A stretch of DNA of 10,602 nt from Candidatus Hydrogenedentes bacterium CG07_land_8_20_14_0_80_42_17 (GTDB lineage Bacteria > UBA8481). Made by a program: the position numbers and the translations under genes. The DNA is taken from contig PEWQ01000064.1 of NCBI GenBank assembly GCA_002780065.1, positions 637 to 11,238 of the forward strand, read 5' to 3'. Below are positions 1-6,516 of the stretch, one piece after another; within the stretch, counting starts at the first letter, position 1, and each line of letters starts with the position of its first letter. The notes beneath the pieces were generated by a model. That model searched no databases. It saw only the letters and a program-made list of their open reading frames with translations, and was not told the DNA's origin.

Positions 1-119
1 TTTCAATCTTCAATTTTCAATTTCAATCTTCCACTCACTTAATTGAAAAATGCAAATTGAAAATTTATTTTCCTTTCTTTGCTGTAACTTTGCATTTTGC
101 TATTTCCAATCTTCAATCA
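1..119. repeat. Low-complexity A/T-rich intergenic repeats downstream of fabD
   Basis: This stretch is built from short related words. TTTCAATCTTC occurs at 1-11 and again at 21-31, a 20-base offset, and CAATCTTCAATC recurs at 107-118. A perfect 10-bp inverted repeat pairs AAAATGCAAA (47-56) with TTTGCATTTT (89-98) around a 32-base loop. The stem lies just past the fabD stop on the minus strand, but no T-run follows it on that strand, so it is not a typical intrinsic terminator. The same vocabulary (TTGCAAATTGA) runs into the last codons of fabD. I see no gene here. Confidence 0.55.
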
Positions 120-1064
120 TCATCTCTCAATTTGCAAAATTTCCACAATTTTTTCTATCTCTTCCGGAGTCCCTGCTCTGGCGCTCTTAGCGCTCTTCAC
201 AATCCGCTTCATCATTCCGCTCAACACGCCGCCGTGGCCGACCTCTATAAAAAGTTCGGCACCCATTTGGCTGATCCTTTCAATCGAGTGCGACCAGAGC
301 ACAGAGCCGCATACCTGCTTCACAAGCAACTTTTTTATATCATCCGATTTCGTCACTTCTAGAGCCGTCACGTTTGCTATGACCGGAATTTCAGGATCGG
401 AAAATTTAAATTCATCTACGGCTTTTGCAAGTTCTTCTTCAGCGCTTTTCATCAGCCCGCAATGCCAAGCACCTGCCACTTTCAGAGGCACCACTTTTGT
501 TACGCCGCGCATTCTTGAAAGACGTATTGCCAAATCGAGCGCAGAAGTCTCGCCTGAAATTACAACCTGCCCCGGAGAATTAATGTTTGCGACCGATACA
601 ATTCCTTTTCCTTCTTTCTCGACCAAGCGGCAACACTCAATCGCGTTGTCCAAATCAATTCCCAATAGAGCCGCCATGCCTCCAGGATTAGAAAGGCTCG
701 CAGAATGCATCGCCCGCGCTCTAATATCGACAAGCTTCAGTCCTGTTTCAAAATCAAAAACTTTTGCAGAATAGAGCGCCGCGTATTCTCCGATGCTATG
801 CCCTGCAACAGCATCCGGTTCTATTCCAAAACTTCTGAGAACCTCCAGAGCGGCAACTGAAGTTGTAAAGAGAGCGGGCTGAGTTCTATCGGTTCTAACC
901 AATTCTTCGTTTGGGTCCTCCCATGCGATCTTCTTCAAATCCCATCCGAGAATATTATTTGCTCGATCAAAAATTTCCGCCGCAACGGAAAATTTTTCAG
1001 CAAGCGCCTTTCCCATTTCAACAGCTTGAGAACCTTGCCCAGGAAAAATAAATGCTTTTTTCAT
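120..1064 (-). CDS. fabD: Malonyl-CoA:ACP transacylase (FabD)
   Basis: FabD moves the malonyl group from malonyl-CoA to acyl carrier protein and so supplies the extender unit for type II fatty acid synthesis in the cytoplasm. The 314-residue product has the usual length. It shows GQGSQ at residues 9-13, the nucleophile motif GHSIGEY at 88-94 (Ser90), a conserved arginine around Arg115, the catalytic histidine His201 in AWHCGLM, and Gln250. The late motif usually written EVGPG reads EVGHG (274-278), a Pro-to-His change beside the active site. The start ATG has a TGAGGA ribosome binding site at 1069-1074. The gene is last in the cluster, 27 bases after plsX, and fabH, often found between these two, is absent. 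The C-terminal residues LQIER are encoded by sequence resembling the adjacent intergenic repeat, so the end may have shifted by repeat growth. Identification is secure. Confidence 0.96.
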   Translation of the reverse strand: MKKAFIFPGQGSQAVEMGKALAEKFSVAAEIFDRANNILGWDLKKIAWEDPNEELVRTDRTQPALFTTSVAALEVLRSFGIEPDAVAGHSIGEYAALYSAKVFDFETGLKLVDIRARAMHSASLSNPGGMAALLGIDLDNAIECCRLVEKEGKGIVSVANINSPGQVVISGETSALDLAIRLSRMRGVTKVVPLKVAGAWHCGLMKSAEEELAKAVDEFKFSDPEIPVIANVTALEVTKSDDIKKLLVKQVCGSVLWSHSIERISQMGAELFIEVGHGGVLSGMMKRIVKSAKSARAGTPEEIEKIVEILQIER

Positions 1065-1091
1065 AGTATCCTCAAATCAGCCTGCATAAAA

Positions 1092-2132
1092 TTACGAGCA
1101 TTTTACAAAATCCTGAATCTTCCCGCAAATATTCTGGTCGATCGACAGCAATGCAACCCTCAAAGCATTTCTCAAAGCTTTCTTATTGCTTGAGCCGTGG
1201 CATATTATGCATGGAGATCTCACGCCAAGAAGCGGAGCACCTCCATATTCGGTGTAATCTATTTTCTTTTTAAACTCGACAAAAGCTCGTTTCAAGATCA
1301 ATGTAGCAACGCGCCTCAAAGGGTTCGCAAGAAGCCTTTGTTTCATGATATCGATTATTGTAAACGCCAGCCCTTCTCCAAATTTTAATACCACATTTCC
1401 GGTAAAACCATCGCAGACAATGACATCGCATTTGCCGTTTGCTATGTCTCTGCCCTCTACATTGCCGATGAATTTTCCGTATTCCGTTTTTTCTTTGAAA
1501 GTTTTATCGAAGAGCGGAAACGATTCTCTAGTAAGCTCATTCCCTTTTGATTCTTCCTCTCCGATCGACAAAAGTCCAATCCGAGGCGAAGGAATATTGA
1601 TAATTGTTTGAGCATAAATCGAACCCATCACAGCAAAATTAAGAAGATGTATCGCTTTAGAATCGACATTTGCTCCGGCGTCTATGAGCACAGAATAACC
1701 TGTAGCAGTCGGCATCGGAATAGCAATCCCCGGCCGTTCTAATCCATGGATTCTGCCAAGAATCAAAGTTCCCGCGGCTAAAACAGCTCCGGTATTTCCC
1801 GGCGACACCAACGCATCAGCTTTTTTTGCTCGAACAGTTCTTGCCGCAACAACAAGCGATGAATCGGTCTTTTCCCGAACAGCTTCAACAGGAGAGTCAT
1901 CCATTGTGACCACATCTTTAGCATGTAAAAATTTAATATCTTTATTCGAAGCCACGCCAAATTTATTTAAAAGAGGTTCCAAAACTTTTTGGTCGCCGAC
2001 AATAATATATTTTCCACCGTAATATTTTTGAGCCTCAACTACAGCCTCTACTACTACTTCCGGGCCCTTGTCTCCGCCCATCGCATCGACCGCAACAGTC
2101 GAATTATTAAAATCGGAAAGCGATTTTGACAT
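1092..2132 (-). CDS. plsX: Phosphate acyltransferase PlsX
   Basis: PlsX converts acyl-ACP and phosphate to acyl-phosphate, the donor used by the membrane protein PlsY to acylate glycerol-3-phosphate. It is a peripheral cytoplasmic enzyme at the head of phospholipid synthesis. Visible family marks are VAVDAMGGDKGPE near the N-terminus, the block with VVTMDDSPVEAVREK and the SPGNTGAVLAAGTLILGR segment, then DGFTGNVVLKFGEG and GGAPLLGV toward the C-terminus. The length of about 346 residues is normal. I chose ATG at 2132; a TTG immediately upstream (2135) would add one residue. No clear Shine-Dalgarno site precedes it, but rpmF ends only 12 bases before the ATG, so translational coupling is likely. 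PlsX beside L32 is a very common bacterial arrangement and links membrane synthesis to ribosome production. Confidence 0.96.
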   Translation of the reverse strand: MSKSLSDFNNSTVAVDAMGGDKGPEVVVEAVVEAQKYYGGKYIIVGDQKVLEPLLNKFGVASNKDIKFLHAKDVVTMDDSPVEAVREKTDSSLVVAARTVRAKKADALVSPGNTGAVLAAGTLILGRIHGLERPGIAIPMPTATGYSVLIDAGANVDSKAIHLLNFAVMGSIYAQTIINIPSPRIGLLSIGEEESKGNELTRESFPLFDKTFKEKTEYGKFIGNVEGRDIANGKCDVIVCDGFTGNVVLKFGEGLAFTIIDIMKQRLLANPLRRVATLILKRAFVEFKKKIDYTEYGGAPLLGVRSPCIICHGSSNKKALRNALRVALLSIDQNICGKIQDFVKCS

Positions 2133-2144
2133 CAAACTAATTGC

Positions 2145-2345
2145 TTATTCGCTCTTTGACTTTTCACGTTTCACTTTTATTACGTTTCTTTTAGTTCCGA
2201 ACGCTCCGCACTTTTTGCACGCTCTGTGCGGTTCAATTGCCGCGCCGCATTCAGGGCAAGCCATAATTGCCGGCAAGCCCAATGCATCTCCGGTCCTTCT
2301 CAAACGTCCTCGTGTCTTCGAGTGTCTCCGCTTAGGTAACGACAT
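2145..2345 (-). CDS. rpmF: Large ribosomal subunit protein bL32, zinc-binding form
   Basis: This 66-residue basic protein is ribosomal protein L32 of the 50S subunit. The N-terminus MSLPKRRHSKTRGRLRR is the standard L32 opening, where the protein lies along rRNA. Four cysteines in two CxxC pairs (Cys30/Cys33 in CPECG and Cys43/Cys46 in CKKCG) mark the zinc-binding C+ form rather than the zinc-independent paralogue. The start has a perfect AGGAGG at 2351-2356, five bases before the ATG, the strongest ribosome binding site of this cluster and appropriate for a highly translated protein. It lies between the DUF177 gene (80-base gap with an inverted repeat) and plsX. Confidence 0.97.
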   Translation of the reverse strand: MSLPKRRHSKTRGRLRRTGDALGLPAIMACPECGAAIEPHRACKKCGAFGTKRNVIKVKREKSKSE

Positions 2346-2396
2346 GTTATCCTCCTAAATTAAGTTCAACTAAAATATTTAAACTCTGTTCGATTG

Positions 2397-2426
2397 AAAT
2401 CGTGCTTCCAAAATTCAACACGATTT
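2397..2426 (-). other. Inverted repeat between DUF177 gene and rpmF
   Basis: AAATCGTG (2397-2404) and CACGATTT (2419-2426) are perfect 8-base complements around a 14-base loop. In the transcript the stem begins at the DUF177 stop codon and ends about 50 bases before the rpmF start. No U-run follows, so it is more likely a processing or stability hairpin, or a weak attenuator that allows L32 to be made at a different level from DUF177, than a full terminator. Function is inferred; the pairing is seen. Confidence 0.45.
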
Positions 2427-2947
2427 TAATCGTCATGCAACAGCTTCTTCAAAACAGAAAACTGTCCGTCTTTTTCATCGCGGCTGCATCCGCATTCGCT
2501 TACATTTAAATCACAACCGCAAATGAAGCATAACCCTTTGCAATCTGAACGGCAATATATAATGTGAGGTATCGAAAGATAAACCCTTTGCCTTAATTCC
2601 TCATACAAATCAATTTCATCCGAAGACTTCATCTTGAAGAGCCCTTCTTCAGGCGGAGCCTCAATATCCTTAGCTTCTATTGTGCCTGCATTCAAGTCTA
2701 TCAAACTTTCGAATTCTGTAACGATGGGCTGTATTATTTTTTTTAAGCATCTTGCGCATTCACAACTGAATTCGAATTTCAGTCTGCCTTTCAATATAAG
2801 CCGCTTTGGCTGAGAATCAGCGCCGCCTGCAAGTTCAATCAGTCTCAATTCGTTCTCCGCAGAAATTTCAGAGATATTCGGATCGTCCTCAATTCTAAAT
2901 AGAATCGTTTCTCTAACCTCTGGAGCTATAGCACTTGGAATTCGCAT
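2426..2947 (-). CDS. DUF177 (YceD-like) protein, cysteine-rich
   Basis: The 173-residue protein belongs to the DUF177/YceD family, encoded next to rpmF in most bacteria and linked in several lineages to 23S rRNA accumulation and ribosome assembly. The sequence shows CECARC (Cys62, Cys64, Cys67) in the central region and a C-terminal cluster: Cys132, Cys136, then DCKGLCFICGCDLN (Cys140, Cys143, Cys145) and Cys152/Cys154. It ends with the family's closing block around FSVLKKLL. The cysteine spacing suggests bound metal. ATG at 2947 is the only usable start because an in-frame stop lies a few codons upstream. No Shine-Dalgarno site is visible. A possible -10 element (AATAAT on the minus strand, 2957-2962) sits so close that the mRNA could be nearly leaderless. 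It is probably the first gene of the operon running to fabD. Confidence 0.9.
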   Translation of the reverse strand: MRIPSAIAPEVRETILFRIEDDPNISEISAENELRLIELAGGADSQPKRLILKGRLKFEFSCECARCLKKIIQPIVTEFESLIDLNAGTIEAKDIEAPPEEGLFKMKSSDEIDLYEELRQRVYLSIPHIIYCRSDCKGLCFICGCDLNVSECGCSRDEKDGQFSVLKKLLHDD

Positions 2948-2989
2948 AACATATTCATTATTGAAATGATTAATAAAAATGCAAGCGGG

Positions 2990-3017
2990 TTTACTTATCT
3001 AAATAAAAAAGTATAAT
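2990..3017 (+). promoter_or_regulatory. Predicted sigma-70-type promoter for ahcY
   Basis: TTTACT at 2990-2995 resembles a -35 element (4 of 6 consensus bases). It is separated by 16 bases from a perfect TATAAT -10 at 3012-3017. Transcription would begin near 3024, giving a leader of under 30 bases that contains the AGGAGG site. That leaves no room for a riboswitch. Prediction rests on sequence match and position only. Confidence 0.6.
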
Positions 3018-3039
3018 CTATGCGCAATTATTAATAATC

Positions 3040-3045
3040 AGGAGG
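3040..3045 (+). promoter_or_regulatory. Ribosome binding site that fixes the GTG start of ahcY
   Basis: AGGAGG ends five bases before GTG at 3051. No ATG lies in frame close by upstream or downstream, and the GTG start gives an N-terminus ([18 protein letters not shown]) that matches the usual opening of this family, so the GTG is well supported. Confidence 0.85.
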
Positions 3046-3050
3046 AAAGA

Positions 3051-4448
3051 GTGAAGGAATATAAAGTTGCAGACATTAAATTAGCCGATTTCGGCAGACG
3101 TGAAATTTCAGTTTGCGAGCAGGACATGCCGGGACTTTTGGAGCTTCGTAAAAGGTTAGGTAAGAAGAAGCCTTTGAAGGGTGTAAGAATAACAGGGTCA
3201 CTGCACATGACTCTGCAGACTGCGGTCCTTATAGAAACTTTAAAGATTCTCGGAGCAAATGTCAGATGGGCATCATGCAATATCTTCTCGACTCAAGATC
3301 ACGCGGCCGCGGCAATCGCCAAGAGCGGCACTCCGGTTTTTGCGTGGAAAGGCGAAACATTGAAGGAATATTGGGAATGTGCTCTGAAGGCGCTGGAGTT
3401 TCCCGGCGGCAAAGGGCCTCAACTGATTGTTGATGACGGCGGCGATGCAACTCTGATGATTCATCTCGGTTATCAAGCAGAAGATAATCCTAAAATATTG
3501 AATCAAGAGCCAAGCGGAGAAGATGAAAAGGAACTGCAGATTATTCTCAAGAAAATTCTGAAAAAAGATCCTCGATTCTGGCATAAAATGGTTCCGGAAA
3601 TTCGAGGCGTATCCGAAGAAACCACGACCGGAGTTCACAGGCTTCAGCAGATGCAGGAGCAAGGGACTCTGCTCTTCCCTGCGATAAACGTCAACGACTC
3701 GGTGACGAAATCGAAATTCGATAATCTTTACGGATGCCGCGAATCACTTGCAGACGGATTGAAACGCGCGCTTGGAGTTATGGTCGCAGGCAAGACTGTT
3801 GTAGTCTGCGGTCACGGTGATGTCGGAAAAGGATGCGCTCAATCGATGCGTGGATTCGGAGCTCGTGTTATCGTCACCGAAATCGATCCGATATGCGCGC
3901 TTCAAGCTTCAATGGAAGGGTTCGAGGTCAAGCGCCTTGAAGACTGTTTATCAGAGGGCAACATTTACGTCACTACAACAGGCAACTGTGAAATAATCCG
4001 ACTCGAACACATGGTTAAGATGCTGGATCAATCGATTGTTTGCAATATCGGCCACTTCGATAACGAAATTCAAGTCGAACGATTGAATAAAATGAAAGGT
4101 GTAAAACGCGAAAAGATTAAGCCGCAGGTTGATCGATATACATTTCCAAACGGAAACTCAATTTACATTCTTGCAGAAGGCAGACTGGTAAATCTCGGAT
4201 GCGCAAACGGCCATCCTTCTTTCGTGATGTCAACGTCATTCACAAATCAAACTCTAGCTCAGATTTCACTATGGAAAGATAAATATGATATTGGAGTTTA
4301 CTTTCTATCGAAGAAACTCGATGAAGAGGTTGCAAGACTTCATCTGTCAAAGCTCGGAGTAAAGCTGACAAGGCTCACAAAGAAGCAGGCAGACTACATT
4401 GGTATCTCTGTTGACGGTCCGTATAAACCCGAGCATTACAGATATTAA
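3051..4448 (+). CDS. ahcY: S-adenosylhomocysteine hydrolase (adenosylhomocysteinase)
   Basis: AhcY splits S-adenosylhomocysteine reversibly into adenosine and homocysteine, relieving product inhibition of methyltransferases. It is an NAD-dependent cytosolic enzyme, usually tetrameric. The 465 residues include the substrate-domain motif TGSLHMT (49-55, His52), DDGGDAT (128-134), [11 protein letters not shown] (188-198), [13 protein letters not shown] (213-225, with Lys220, Asp224 and Asn225 matching the catalytic Lys186/Asp190/Asn191 of the human enzyme) and the NAD-binding loop GHGDVGKG (254-261). The C-terminus is the conserved YKPEHYRY. Compared with the 432-residue human form it has an insertion of about 40 residues after the DDGGD motif (roughly 145-185), as in many bacterial enzymes. 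The usual tyrosine of GYGDVGKG is histidine here. The gene stands alone, divergent from the DUF177 cluster and with its own promoter; no metK or methionine synthase is nearby. Confidence 0.97.
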   Translation: MKEYKVADIKLADFGRREISVCEQDMPGLLELRKRLGKKKPLKGVRITGSLHMTLQTAVLIETLKILGANVRWASCNIFSTQDHAAAAIAKSGTPVFAWKGETLKEYWECALKALEFPGGKGPQLIVDDGGDATLMIHLGYQAEDNPKILNQEPSGEDEKELQIILKKILKKDPRFWHKMVPEIRGVSEETTTGVHRLQQMQEQGTLLFPAINVNDSVTKSKFDNLYGCRESLADGLKRALGVMVAGKTVVVCGHGDVGKGCAQSMRGFGARVIVTEIDPICALQASMEGFEVKRLEDCLSEGNIYVTTTGNCEIIRLEHMVKMLDQSIVCNIGHFDNEIQVERLNKMKGVKREKIKPQVDRYTFPNGNSIYILAEGRLVNLGCANGHPSFVMSTSFTNQTLAQISLWKDKYDIGVYFLSKKLDEEVARLHLSKLGVKLTRLTKKQADYIGISVDGPYKPEHYRY

Positions 4449-4479
4449 ATAGTGATTTCCCTAGAACGGTAGCCGGGGC

Positions 4480-4608
4480 TGTCAAAAAAGTGTTTACATG
4501 TGTCATTGCGAGGAGCGCCTTTTCATTTGTCATTGCGAGGAGCGGCTTTACAGGTGTCATTGCGAGGAGCGCCTTTTTATGTGTCATTGCGAGGAGCGGA
4601 CTCGCTCG
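4480..4608. repeat. Four-copy 27-bp tandem repeat with core TGTCATTGCGAGGAGCG
   Basis: The core TGTCATTGCGAGGAGCG begins at exactly 4501, 4528, 4555 and 4582, a constant 27-base period. The last 10 bases vary: copies 1 and 3 continue CCTTTT/CCTTTTT and match each other at 25 of 27 positions, copy 2 continues GCTTTACAGG, and copy 4 diverges into GACTCGCTCG. That gives a small hairpin (GAGCG 4594-4598, CGCTC 4603-4607). A decayed, shortened copy starting TGTCA at 4480 may precede the array. It fills the gap between the convergent ahcY and the gene ending at 4618. Because 27 is divisible by three, the array stays open in several frames and creates artificial reading frames (VIARS / LLAMT peptides). 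From memory, the core resembles a dispersed extragenic repeat seen in unrelated bacterial genomes. Confidence 0.85.
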
Positions 4609-4617
4609 ATTTTATTC

Positions 4618-5187
4618 TTACTTTTTTTCCAATCTAATTGGAGCTAACGCATCTAAAGCTGAATTAAATTCGGGTTCATCTTTTGAGAGTCGTAAAATAA
4701 TTTTTTCAGTCCCGTCGCTTTTCTTCTCTACTGCAGATAAATCGATTTGATTAGGTGCTGCATCTGTCTTTTCCGTCTCCTGCGCGTCCTCTCCAACTCT
4801 TCGAGCAGACCATTCCGCTTTGAGTTCAGCAAGATCAAGGAGAATCTTATCAAGCACTTCCCGCGACACAGAAATATTCTTCTCAAGAGGAGTTACGCCT
4901 TCGGAATTAGAACTCGAAGAAGATATAATCGTGCCGTTTCCATTTTTGTTTAGCTCAACGTGAAAATCCGGAGTTAAGACTTCAAGAGATGATCCCTCTG
5001 CAAGTTCTATTGGCCCGACTTTCAACTGTCTTTCATTTGATGGAAGAGGAGTAATTATCACATCCGGAGAATAAAGCTCATACAAACCGTAAGCTCCAAA
5101 AATAATTACAGCAAAAACTATCGCAACTGCAAAAATACGGGTGATCAGCTCCGACCGTTTTTTTTCTTCTCGCACTTCTTCGGTCAT
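4618..5187 (-). CDS. Small single-pass membrane protein of unknown function
   Basis: I do not recognise this 189-residue protein. It has a short charged N-terminus (MTEEVREEKKRSE), one hydrophobic segment at about residues 15-38 (ITRIFAVAIVFAVIIFGAYG), and a hydrophilic remainder with an SSSSS-rich stretch near 89-93 and acidic linkers around 131-160. The positive charges before the membrane segment and the lack of a cleavage site suggest an N-in anchor with the rest outside the cytoplasm. The repeated theme of hydrophobic and charged residues near 104-128 may form a helix. A strong ribosome binding site, GGAGGTAA at 5194-5201, supports the ATG at 5187. It is the last gene of an operon with the phosphofructokinase, 54 bases downstream of it, but that does not show a metabolic role. 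It ends just before the 27-bp repeat array. Confidence 0.75.
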   Translation of the reverse strand: MTEEVREEKKRSELITRIFAVAIVFAVIIFGAYGLYELYSPDVIITPLPSNERQLKVGPIELAEGSSLEVLTPDFHVELNKNGNGTIISSSSSNSEGVTPLEKNISVSREVLDKILLDLAELKAEWSARRVGEDAQETEKTDAAPNQIDLSAVEKKSDGTEKIILRLSKDEPEFNSALDALAPIRLEKK

Positions 5188-5241
5188 GAGTTCTTACCTC
5201 CATACGATACATTTTTCGCCGTAATTAAAATATTTCTTCGG

Positions 5242-6501
5242 CTATTTTACTACATATTCAAATCGCTTTTTAAATTCTTCGGGTCGGACTCCTGCCGCGT
5301 TTGCAAGCCTTTCCAAAGATTCTCTATCCTCGAAATCATTTTTATCGAGTCTGATCATATATTCTCTGGCAATTTGATATTGCAGAGAATCCGTATTTAC
5401 CAAACGTATCTTTGTCCTGCCCGTAACAGGGTCTCTGACATCATCGAACGGTATCGGAACAATCTTCTCTTCCTGAATCGAAATGATAGCCTTGTTTCCG
5501 CCATTCTTAAGAAAATTGACGGCGGCATATCCTAGATTGCGCGTATACTCGATGTCAAATGCCACTGGCGGAGCGCATCTCAGCTCGTAGCCAATCTCTT
5601 TGTCCACCAAAGTTATCGGAACATTAAACTCCTTCAATACATTCTTCACTGCGTTCTTTACAATATCCGAAAAATCTATCTCCGCGAGTCTGACATGTCC
5701 GTGCGCATCGCGCTCCGCATTAGCAAGATCCGCCAGATCCTCCTTTGCAATCTTTTCCGCTAGTCCTTCCGCAACAACAGCTACTCCGTAAGGTTTGTCA
5801 TAAGTCAATCGCTTGATGATACTGCCGGCAAGAATATCCGCCACTTTCTTCAATCGAACTCCGGCTTCGAATTCCTCAGGTATCAGAATTACCGTAGCTC
5901 CCGCAGATTTTCCTACTCCTAAAGCGAGGTGTCCCGCAGTACGCCCCATCATTACAATGATGTACCATCTTCCTGTTGTCTTCGCATCTTCATTTAAGTT
6001 TTCGACTAAACTAGAACCGATCTCACGCGCAGTCTGAAAACCAAAAGTAGGTATTCCGTCAGGCAAAGGCAGATCGTCATCGATAGTCTTTGGAACATGC
6101 ACTACGCTAAGGTCAAATCCTAAAACCTCTTTAGCATAATCACTTACTCGAGCAGAACTGAACGCAGTATCGTCTCCGCCGATAGTTACAAGATGATTGA
6201 TATTCATTCCAACAAGCGTCTTTACGACATTCTCCATAAGTTTAGGATCCTTCGTAGGATTGACTCTGGATGTCTTTAAAATGCTTCCGCCTGTAAGATG
6301 AATTCTGCTTACTGCATCAGTAGTCAGATTAACAAAATTTCTTTCTCCGCGTGAAAGATATTTAAACCCTTCATTAAAACCAATTACTTCATAACCGATA
6401 TTTTCCGCTTCTATCGTGACAGAGCCTATCACTCCGTTTATACCCGGAGCAGGACCTCCGCCAACTATAATTCCGATTCTTCCTTTTCCAACCGGCGTCA
6501 T
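5242..6501 (-). CDS. pfp: Phosphofructokinase, predicted pyrophosphate-dependent
   Basis: This enzyme phosphorylates fructose-6-phosphate to fructose-1,6-bisphosphate. Motifs in the 419-residue protein are GGGPAPG (14-20), GGDDT (108-112), PKTIDDD (137-143, catalytic Asp141), MGRTAGHLAL (185-194) and GYELR (304-308). The donor-specifying residues are telling. The position equal to E. coli Gly104 is Asp (GGDD rather than GGDG) and that equal to Gly124 is Lys (PKTID rather than PGTID); this pair is the known signature of pyrophosphate-using enzymes, in which the Asp blocks ATP. That makes the reaction reversible and energy-saving. It is longer than the 320-residue PfkA type and shorter than the roughly 550-residue plant-type forms. 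ATG at 6501 follows GGAGGTAA (6506-6513) and lies 15 bases after the upstream gene's stop. Family is certain; the phosphoryl donor is inference. A database would probably label it 6-phosphofructokinase (pfkA). Confidence 0.92.
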   Translation of the reverse strand: MTPVGKGRIGIIVGGGPAPGINGVIGSVTIEAENIGYEVIGFNEGFKYLSRGERNFVNLTTDAVSRIHLTGGSILKTSRVNPTKDPKLMENVVKTLVGMNINHLVTIGGDDTAFSSARVSDYAKEVLGFDLSVVHVPKTIDDDLPLPDGIPTFGFQTAREIGSSLVENLNEDAKTTGRWYIIVMMGRTAGHLALGVGKSAGATVILIPEEFEAGVRLKKVADILAGSIIKRLTYDKPYGVAVVAEGLAEKIAKEDLADLANAERDAHGHVRLAEIDFSDIVKNAVKNVLKEFNVPITLVDKEIGYELRCAPPVAFDIEYTRNLGYAAVNFLKNGGNKAIISIQEEKIVPIPFDDVRDPVTGRTKIRLVNTDSLQYQIAREYMIRLDKNDFEDRESLERLANAAGVRPEEFKKRFEYVVK

Positions 6502-6516
6502 TTTGTTACCTCCGAA

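Noticed and set aside
97-774. 225-codon plus-strand gene opposite fabD
   Set aside because: It is fully antisense to a clear fabD, starts in repeat sequence and gives a low-complexity Ser/Thr/Pro-rich product with no recognisable family.
2133-2135. TTG as start of plsX
   Set aside because: An ATG follows directly, so the TTG would add only one residue and is the less likely initiator.
3018-3050. S-adenosylhomocysteine riboswitch before ahcY
   Set aside because: With the TATAAT at 3012-3017 the leader is under 30 bases, too short for the aptamer, and no conserved stem is visible.
4471-4480. AGCC-GG-GGCT palindrome as an ahcY terminator
   Set aside because: The stem is four base pairs with a two-base loop and is followed by an A-run, not a T-run, on the ahcY strand.
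4501-4608. CRISPR array
   Set aside because: The conserved part is 17-18 bases and the variable parts are only about 10 bases and similar to each other. That is too short for spacers, and no cas genes are nearby.
4490-4750. Plus-strand 86-codon frame containing VIARS repeats, and the opposing LLAMT-repeat frame at 4375-4587
   Set aside because: Both are artefacts of the 27-bp tandem repeat, whose period is a multiple of three. They overlap real genes, lack family motifs and have no good ribosome binding site.
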